Positions 1 to 4,692 of a stretch of 6,641 nt of DNA are shown here, in pieces; the first letter of the stretch is position 1, and each line of letters opens with the position of its first letter. Both the position numbers and the translations under genes were made by a program. The stretch comes from a candidate division Zixibacteria bacterium RBG_16_43_9. Its GTDB lineage: Bacteria > Zixibacteria > MSB-5A5 > RBG-16-43-9. The notes under the pieces are model-generated. The model was not told the origin of the DNA and ran no database searches. It was given only the letters and a program-made list of their open reading frames with translations. The stretch lies in the NCBI GenBank assembly GCA_001775355.1, contig MEWM01000016.1, positions 2,081-8,721 of the forward strand. Direction: 5' to 3'.

Positions 1-1055
1 GTCTGGTCAGTGACGATAAGAATCCTCTCTATCTTCTGAGGTGAGTCAGTCAGGATGGAGATATTCAGGGCTGAAAATTCCTTCTGTGTTTCTAAGTTGG
101 CAGAAAGGTCAATTATTAGAGGCTCTTTTTCGCTGGTCAAGGCTTTGTACAGGGGAGAGGTCTCTCCCGAATTTAAGATTCTGGTCATAAGGTCAAAAGC
201 AAAATAATCCGGATCAGAAAAATGAGGGGCTTTAAAGGATAGATTGAGATAGCAGTTTTTAGTATCGACTTCTTTGTATTTGACGAGCTTGTCTTCAGGC
301 GGAGTGTAGACAATCTTTTCCAGTGGGGGAAGAGGCTTGACCGGAATGTTGCCGAAATATTTTTCAACCAAGCTAAGCATTTTATCCGTCTCAAAATCTC
401 CCATCAGCAGAATCACCATATTGTTGGGTTTGTAATAGGTCTGGTAATACTGGATGATATCTTCTTTAGGGATGGTGGCGATTATGTTCTCATAACCTAT
501 CACCGGGCGGGCGTAAGGGGTACCAGGATGGGTTTGAGCGTCAAAAAACTTTTCCACCTGGTAGTCGGGGGTATCCTCATCCTTTTTTATCTCCTCGATC
601 ACGATGTTTCTTTCCTTGGCAAGCTCCGAGTCCGGGAAGATCGAGTTGAAAAGCATATCTGACTGGATATCCAGCCCATCCTCGATGAATTCCTTGGGCA
701 TTATCACCAGATAGCAGGTCAGCTCCTTGCGGGTGAAGGCGTTGAAGAAAGAAGAACCTTTGCTTTTCATCTCCTCAGATATCTGTTCCCTGGTTCTGCG
801 TTTTGTCCCGTCAAATAAAAGATGCTCCAGAAAGTGGGTGATCCCATTGTTATAGTCACTCTCATATTTGCTGCCGGCATTCACATAGATCATCGAGGAG
901 ATCAAGGGGTTTGCATGCTTCTCTTTCAGGATTACCTTCATTCCGTTGGACAAGGTAAAAACAGAAGCTTTGTTCTCCTCGAAGCCTTGAGACAGAATTG
1001 CCTGAGCAGAAAAGATTACAAGTGCAAGACCGATAATTAAGTCTTTCTTGAACAT
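1..1055 (-). CDS. M16-family zinc peptidase, secreted (N-terminal 351 codons; 3' end outside window)
   Basis: The reading frame stays open from an ATG at 1055 to the left edge, so the C-terminus is missing. AAGGAGG lies five bases upstream of the ATG, which fixes the start. Residues 1-22 form a signal peptide (basic start, hydrophobic core, AQA or ILS cleavage region), so the enzyme is probably exported. The inverted zinc-peptidase motif HFLEH is at residues 74-78: H74 and H78 are zinc ligands and E77 the catalytic base. About 77 residues on, the E154-E155 pair in NIVIEEIKKDED supplies the third ligand, as in pitrilysin and insulinase. NAFTRKELTCYLV (105-117) matches the conserved stretch after the motif. 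From about residue 190 the sequence resembles the M16 C-terminal (inactive) domain. Members of this kind are either about 420-480 residues or double-length near 900; which one applies cannot be told here. The family degrades or processes peptides and small proteins. The substrate is unknown. Confidence 0.93.
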   Translation of the reverse strand, partial: MFKKDLIIGLALVIFSAQAILSQGFEENKASVFTLSNGMKVILKEKHANPLISSMIYVNAGSKYESDYNNGITHFLEHLLFDGTKRRTREQISEEMKSKGSSFFNAFTRKELTCYLVIMPKEFIEDGLDIQSDMLFNSIFPDSELAKERNIVIEEIKKDEDTPDYQVEKFFDAQTHPGTPYARPVIGYENIIATIPKEDIIQYYQTYYKPNNMVILLMGDFETDKMLSLVEKYFGNIPVKPLPPLEKIVYTPPEDKLVKYKEVDTKNCYLNLSFKAPHFSDPDYFAFDLMTRILNSGETSPLYKALTSEKEPLIIDLSANLETQKEFSALNISILTDSPQKIERILIVTDQ

Positions 1056-1081
1056 GAAAACCTCCTTAAAATAGTTTTGAA

Positions 1082-1111
1082 GAATTACGTGAAAGGGACA
1101 GACATTGTCAA
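1082..1111 (-). promoter_or_regulatory. candidate sigma-70 promoter for the M16 peptidase gene
   Basis: On the minus strand a perfect TTGACA (-35) lies at 1111-1106, followed after 18 bases by TAATTC (-10) at 1087-1082. The -10 match is poor, and the start site would fall roughly 20 bases before the AAGGAGG. The location, in a 228-base gap between the regulator's stop and the peptidase's start, makes an own promoter plausible. Read-through from the regulator gene is the alternative, since no convincing terminator is visible in the gap. Confidence 0.3.
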
Positions 1112-1283
1112 GAAGATTTAGTTTTCTGTTTTTGGGATTTTAGGGACAGCATTCATCTTTGATAGATTCTACCTTCTCCTTCTATGCGCGGGAACAAGCC
1201 GTTGATGTTCGAAACTAAAATAAAAGCGAAAACAGGGTCAAAAAGGTTTTGCCTTGGGTTGTTAAAGTCAGCTGATCAGAACG

Positions 1284-4175
1284 TTATTTTTCAGGGGCTT
1301 GAAGCTTGTACTGCTTCATCTTGAATCTCAAGGAAGATTCCGGGATTTTTAAGGAGAAGGCTGCGGATTTTTTTACCCAGTTGTTTTCGATTAAAGCCTT
1401 GAGGATATATTGCTTCTCCAGCACGGATAATCTCTCATACAAAGACAAGTTCTCTTTTTTCAGCTCGTTGGGCAGGGGGAACTTGTCTGAGAGGAGTTCC
1501 TCCAACATAAATTCATCGCTCTGGCTATAAGCCAGAAGTCTCTTGGTTTCATTTTCCAGCTCCCGAACGTTGCCGGGCCAATCGTATTCGGAATAAAGCT
1601 CCAGGATCATAGGCTTAAGGGAGAGCGCTTTCTGGTCGCCGTTGGAATGTTTCCTTATGAAATGGTCCACCAGCAAAGGTATATCCTCTTTCCTTTCCCT
1701 CAAGGGCAGAAGCTTCAGATTAACGGTGTTCAACCTGAAATACAGGTCCTTGCGGAAGCGGCTCTGCGCTACTTCCTCCTCCAAATTCTTGTTAGTGGAG
1801 GTAACGATCCGGATGTCTATCTTCTTTTGCTTGATCTCGCCCAGGCGGGTGATGACTTTTTCCTCCAGTACCCTGAGCAGTTTTATCTGGATTGAAGGAC
1901 TTAGATCCCCGATCTCGTCCAGATAAAGAGTACCTCCATCTGCTTCCTCGAAAAGTCCTTTTTTATCAAAGGTGGCACCGGTATAAGCGCCTTTTTTATG
2001 CCCGAAAAGCTCAGATTCAAGCAGAGGCTCAGGCAGAGCCGCGCAGTTGACCGCCACGAAGTTCTTGTCTTTTCGATTGCTGGAATAATGCAATGCCTTA
2101 GCTAAGAAATCCTTGCCTGTGCCGGTCTCGCCCTCGAAAAGAACCGAAAGGTTCGTATCCTTGATCTGCTCCAATCTCCACAGAATCTTGAGCATCCGGC
2201 TGTTCTGGGTGATGATCTGGGAAAAGGAGCATTTCTCTTCCAGGATTTTCCTCAAACGGAGATTATCCGCCTGCAGACCCTTTTTCTGAAGCTCAGAAAG
2301 TTTCAAAGCCAGAAGGTCTGCAAAGGCTACAGCAAAGTTCAGTTCCTTCTGGTTGAAAGAGGTAAAGTTATCCACCCGGTCAAGGTAGATGTAACCACAA
2401 ACCTCTTCCCCGGTCAAAAGAGGAATTAAAAGAAGAGTATTTATCTTTCCGTTTTCCATGACCTTTTGAACTGAAGACGAATGAGTGAAGATCAGGGGTT
2501 TCAAGGTATTATTCTGGACCCTCTCAGAGGAAGAATCCAGGGGGTTTGAAGGAACCAAATTTTTGGTTAAGGTTTTGGCTTTATCTGGTTCTAAGTTGTA
2601 TAATGAAGGAAAGTAAAACTCTTCGCCTCCATTTCTGTAAACTATGAAGCCTCTTTCTCCCTTTACCTTCTTAGCCAGAAGACTCAAGCTATCATCCAGG
2701 TTCCCCTGCTGAATCCCCTGGTATTCTGTATCTGAGAGGTATCTGCGAAAAAGCTTGAATTCATTTTCTGCAGAAAGGCTTTTCTGGCTTAAGGTTTTCT
2801 CGATTTTTTCTCTCAGATTTCTGCAGGAGGAAAGCTTCTCTTCCTCAGCTTGTTCCTTGAAAAGCTTCTCCGCCCGGTCCAGAGCATACAGGGAATCTTC
2901 AAAATTGCTCAGGTCCAGTTCTATTTCTGCCAGGGAAAGCTCGCAGGTCCCTTCAAAATATTTCAAACCTAAATTAACAGAGAGTTTCTTAGCTCTGCTC
3001 AGGTAATCAGATCTCTCTTGATGATCGAACACCTCAGTCAAAGATAAAGCCTGATAAACTCTTATCTGTTCGTATCTGGCATTGATTTCGTCCAGGAGAT
3101 TGACGCTTTTCTCGAAAGCTTGTCTGGATTTATCTTTTTCTTTTTTCAGATCATAAATCTGCCCCAGAACCTTGTAAGCCAACCCTTGCTCCAACCTTTC
3201 GCCAATAGCTTCTGAAACCCTGAGGGATTTTTCGCCGCTCTCCAAGGCTTTGTCCAGTTCACCTTTTTCCAGCTCTAACTCAGCCAAAAGCCTGCAGCTC
3301 TGGCTGATTATTGCGCTCTGAGGGGCTATTTTCTCACCTATCCGGATAGCTTCAAGATAACAGGCTTCTGCCTCACCCAACTTCCCCTCCTGGAAATGAA
3401 GCTCACCCTGGTACTCGTAATAGATAGCTAAGTCCCTCAAGGATTCTTTTCTCTCAAGTAGCTCGTAAGCTTTGTGCAAATAAGATGAGGCTGGCCTGAA
3501 CTTTCTTCTCAGAAGTTTGAGGTACCCTAAGGAGAGAAAGGAGTGAATAAGATATACCTCCTGTCCTGGCTCTTTTGTCATCCTGATATTAGACAAAAGA
3601 CACTTTTCAGCCAGGTCCAGTTCTCCGCTTAAAGTATAGACCCTTCCCAGGTTTCTCTGGATAGCACCCAGAGTGACCCGGTCATTGCTCTTTTCCAGGT
3701 AAGGTATGCATTCTTTTAGATACTCTGCAGCCCGGGCATAATCTGAGCGGATGAAATATATCTGGGCAAGCTTGTTATAAGCCTGCACAATCCCCTTTTC
3801 ATCGTTTATCCTTCTGCAGGTGGCGATGGCATCCCTGAATCCCTCCTCTGCCTCCTTTAACCGGCCCAGGGCGAGATAGGATTTACCCAGAACAGCTTGC
3901 ACCTGAGCTATCCTTCTGTTTTCCAGGGTATTTCTTAAGAGCTCAAAGGCCCTTTCTCCGTTTTCCAGGGACTCCTCATATTTTGCCAGTCCGTAAAGAG
4001 TCAGTGCTGAAAGATAATAGAATACCCCCTTCTCCAAAGAGTGAGGATTAAAACCTCCTTGGATTCCAATCTCCTTGAGCTGGTCCCACGCATCACTGCA
4101 TCTGTCTTTCTCTAAAAGCGGCTCAATCTGCTCAAGTTTTTGAATTAAGGATAAACCTTCTACCTTCTCCTTCAT
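1284..4175 (-). CDS. sigma-54-dependent transcriptional activator, TPR-GAF-AAA+-Fis HTH (963 aa)
   Basis: Bacterial enhancer-binding protein: it would use ATP hydrolysis to open promoters held by sigma-54 RNA polymerase. Residues about 50-440 are a tetratricopeptide array, 480-630 a GAF-like domain (ending YIYLDR...FNQKELNFAVAFADLLALKL), 650-880 the AAA+ core and 910-957 a Fis-type helix-turn-helix. All core motifs are intact: Walker A GETGTGKD (682-689), sigma-54-contacting loop GAYTGA (729-734; the usual GAFTGA with F to Y), Walker B GGTLYLDE (747-754), arginine-finger region FRKDLYFRLN (807-816) and sensor II WPGNVREL (866-873). There is no receiver domain, signal peptide or membrane segment, so the input is cytosolic, through the TPRs (protein or peptide ligand) and the GAF domain (small molecule). 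The ATG overlaps the stop of the upstream small gene as ATGA, with AGGAAG just before it, so the two are translationally coupled. The family assignment is secure; the signal and target genes are unknown. Confidence 0.95.
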   Translation of the reverse strand: MKEKVEGLSLIQKLEQIEPLLEKDRCSDAWDQLKEIGIQGGFNPHSLEKGVFYYLSALTLYGLAKYEESLENGERAFELLRNTLENRRIAQVQAVLGKSYLALGRLKEAEEGFRDAIATCRRINDEKGIVQAYNKLAQIYFIRSDYARAAEYLKECIPYLEKSNDRVTLGAIQRNLGRVYTLSGELDLAEKCLLSNIRMTKEPGQEVYLIHSFLSLGYLKLLRRKFRPASSYLHKAYELLERKESLRDLAIYYEYQGELHFQEGKLGEAEACYLEAIRIGEKIAPQSAIISQSCRLLAELELEKGELDKALESGEKSLRVSEAIGERLEQGLAYKVLGQIYDLKKEKDKSRQAFEKSVNLLDEINARYEQIRVYQALSLTEVFDHQERSDYLSRAKKLSVNLGLKYFEGTCELSLAEIELDLSNFEDSLYALDRAEKLFKEQAEEEKLSSCRNLREKIEKTLSQKSLSAENEFKLFRRYLSDTEYQGIQQGNLDDSLSLLAKKVKGERGFIVYRNGGEEFYFPSLYNLEPDKAKTLTKNLVPSNPLDSSSERVQNNTLKPLIFTHSSSVQKVMENGKINTLLLIPLLTGEEVCGYIYLDRVDNFTSFNQKELNFAVAFADLLALKLSELQKKGLQADNLRLRKILEEKCSFSQIITQNSRMLKILWRLEQIKDTNLSVLFEGETGTGKDFLAKALHYSSNRKDKNFVAVNCAALPEPLLESELFGHKKGAYTGATFDKKGLFEEADGGTLYLDEIGDLSPSIQIKLLRVLEEKVITRLGEIKQKKIDIRIVTSTNKNLEEEVAQSRFRKDLYFRLNTVNLKLLPLRERKEDIPLLVDHFIRKHSNGDQKALSLKPMILELYSEYDWPGNVRELENETKRLLAYSQSDEFMLEELLSDKFPLPNELKKENLSLYERLSVLEKQYILKALIENNWVKKSAAFSLKIPESSLRFKMKQYKLQAPEK
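2856..4022 (-). repeat. TPR array, about ten units (residues 52-440 of the sigma-54 activator)
   Basis: Helix pairs recur about every 40 residues, with Y/L-G-x-x-Y/L and A-x-x-x-x-x-x-A/L positions typical of tetratricopeptide repeats. Units start near residues 52, 92, 132, 171, 211, 251, 291, 332, 372 and 410. Clear examples are AVLGKSYLALGRLKEAEEGF (94-113), KLAQIYFIRSDYARAAEYL (135-153) and YKVLGQIYDLKKEKDKSRQ (334-352). A spacing of about 40 rather than 34 residues is seen in kinesin-light-chain, MalT and Rap/RRNPP-type TPRs, several of which bind peptides or partner proteins. The last two units are more degenerate, so the count is approximate. Confidence 0.85.
4172..4175 (-). promoter_or_regulatory. 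ATGA stop/start overlap (translational coupling)
   Basis: On the minus strand the bases ATGA contain both the start codon of the 963-residue activator and the TGA stop of the 99-residue gene. The activator's own ribosome site (AGGAAG, a few bases upstream) lies inside the upstream coding sequence and is weaker than the AAAGGAGG before the small gene. Translation of the activator therefore probably depends in part on ribosomes finishing the small gene, which would keep the two products in a fixed ratio. Confidence 0.85.
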
Positions 4176-4471
4176 TTCTTCCTAGGTAAAGAGTAATTTT
4201 TGACTGACAGGTCTTTCTTGATCACTTCTTGTTTCTTTTCCACCACCAGTATAAAAACGCCAGAATTGAAAGGTAAGACCGAGTAGAAATATACACTGTT
4301 CCGTACAGTGACAGAATACGGTTGCTTGATGATGGTAGGGTTGGACTTAACCTCATCCCAGGGGTGTTCCGGAACTGGTTCATTCGGGCCTGGGCCCGCA
4401 TGAACCGTGAGGATTAGAGGTGAGAGGAAAAGAAGGATCAAGAAAGCTACCAGCCACTTCCTGAAGGTCAT
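4172..4471 (-). CDS. small exported protein of unknown function (99 aa), coupled to the sigma-54 activator
   Basis: I do not recognise the family. Residues 1-25 are a textbook signal peptide: MTFRKW basic start, hydrophobic core AFLILLFLSPLILTV, and a VHA cleavage site, leaving a mature part of about 74 residues. There is no lipobox cysteine; the protein has no cysteine at all. The mature N-terminus is rich in proline and acidic residues (GPGPNEPVPEHPWDE, 26-40). Residues 60-77 (VYFYSVLPFNSGVFILVV) are hydrophobic, either beta strands or a short membrane segment, and the tail is lysine-rich (KKQEVIKK, NYSLPRKK). The start is supported by AAAGGAGG at 4487-4480, eight bases before the ATG. It is the first gene of a likely two-gene operon, and its stop overlaps the start of the TPR-containing activator. 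Coupling to a regulator suggests a role as signal, signal precursor or envelope partner; this is inference. The signal peptide, ribosome site and overlap make it a real gene. Confidence 0.85.
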   Translation of the reverse strand: MTFRKWLVAFLILLFLSPLILTVHAGPGPNEPVPEHPWDEVKSNPTIIKQPYSVTVRNSVYFYSVLPFNSGVFILVVEKKQEVIKKDLSVKNYSLPRKK

Positions 4472-4513
4472 CTGTTTCGCCTCCTTTGGCCTTTTAAGGG
4501 TTTTTCTTTACCT

Positions 4514-4543
4514 ACAATACTATCTGTAGCGCAAAATTGTCAA
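4514..4543 (-). promoter_or_regulatory. candidate sigma-70 promoter P1 of the small-protein/activator operon
   Basis: On the minus strand a perfect TTGACA (-35) at 4543-4538 is followed after 18 bases by TATTGT (-10, four of six matches) at 4519-4514. Transcription would begin near 4507, giving a leader of about 35 bases that holds the strong ribosome site at 4487-4480. This is the best-placed promoter for the operon. An 18-base inverted repeat ends ten bases upstream of the -35. Confidence 0.5.
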
Positions 4544-4552
4544 AGAAAAGGA

Positions 4553-4570
4553 TTTAAAAGAGCTTTTAAA
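4553..4570. repeat. perfect inverted repeat, possible operator (TTTAAAAG-AG-CTTTTAAA)
   Basis: Two 8-base arms, TTTAAAAG and CTTTTAAA, are exact reverse complements with a two-base centre. The spacing is too tight for an RNA hairpin loop, so a dimeric-protein binding site is the more natural reading. It sits around -46 to -63 relative to the start predicted for promoter P1, and just downstream of the -10 of candidate P2. It could therefore act as an upstream site for P1 or as a block to P2. The AT-rich sequence leaves room for chance. Confidence 0.45.
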
Positions 4571-4575
4571 CCAAT

Positions 4576-4594
4576 AATAATTTAGCTAATTATT
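4576..4594. repeat. AT-rich inverted repeat AATAATT-tagct-AATTATT, possible operator
   Basis: Seven-base arms at 4576-4582 and 4588-4594 are exact reverse complements with a five-base centre. The repeat lies five bases from the 4553-4570 inverted repeat and overlaps the spacer and -10 of candidate promoter P2. A protein bound here would cover that promoter. There is no T-run after it on the minus strand, so it does not look like a terminator of the gene at 4693 and above. Confidence 0.35.
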
Positions 4595-4606
4595 CAAGCT
4601 TGTCAA
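4577..4606 (-). promoter_or_regulatory. candidate sigma-70 promoter P2, upstream of P1
   Basis: On the minus strand a perfect TTGACA at 4606-4601 is followed after 18 bases by AATTAT (four of six -10 matches) at 4582-4577. It would give a leader of roughly 100 bases ahead of the 99-residue gene. It is weaker than P1 because the AT-rich setting makes such a match easier by chance, but its overlap with an inverted repeat makes it worth recording. Confidence 0.3.
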
Positions 4607-4676
4607 GTCTTTTTTTTCGAAACCTATTCCAATAAAGTTCTTGCGCTTCAATAAATTATACGAAGACAAGATGTTA

Positions 4677-4688
4677 AGTTTATAAACT
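4677..4688. repeat. 12-base perfect palindrome AGTTTATAAACT
   Basis: The sequence equals its own reverse complement and begins four bases after the stop codon of the repeat-rich secreted protein. It is AT-rich, has no loop, and is not followed by a T-run on the minus strand, so it is not an intrinsic terminator. It may be a protein-binding site or chance. Confidence 0.3.
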
Positions 4689-4692
4689 GATT

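Noticed and set aside
822..1040. 72-codon plus-strand frame over the start of the M16 gene
   Set aside because: It is antisense to the signal peptide and HFLEH region of a clear peptidase gene.
1186..1200. GG...GC element on the minus strand resembling a sigma-54 promoter
   Set aside because: There are 11 bases between GG and GC rather than the strict 10, and the flanking bases do not match TGGCAC/TTGC.
1241..1256. Terminator-like AAGG-CAAAA-CCTT followed by T residues on the minus strand, downstream of the activator
   Set aside because: The stem is only four base pairs and the T-run is short; too weak to call an intrinsic terminator.
1306..1926. Plus-strand open frames of 74-94 codons inside the activator gene
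   Set aside because: They lie antisense to the conserved AAA+ and HTH coding region, lack ribosome sites, and their products are Ser/Phe/Arg-rich, as expected for shadow frames.
4655..4660. Perfect TATAAT on the minus strand
   Set aside because: There is no acceptable -35 at 16-18 bases and no extended -10 TG; such hexamers are common in AT-rich gaps.
4640..4670. Interrupted hairpin CTTG-CTTC ... GAAG-CAAG after the repeat-protein gene
   Set aside because: Two four-base stems with unequal bulges and a 12-base AT loop, and no T-run on the minus strand; not a convincing terminator.
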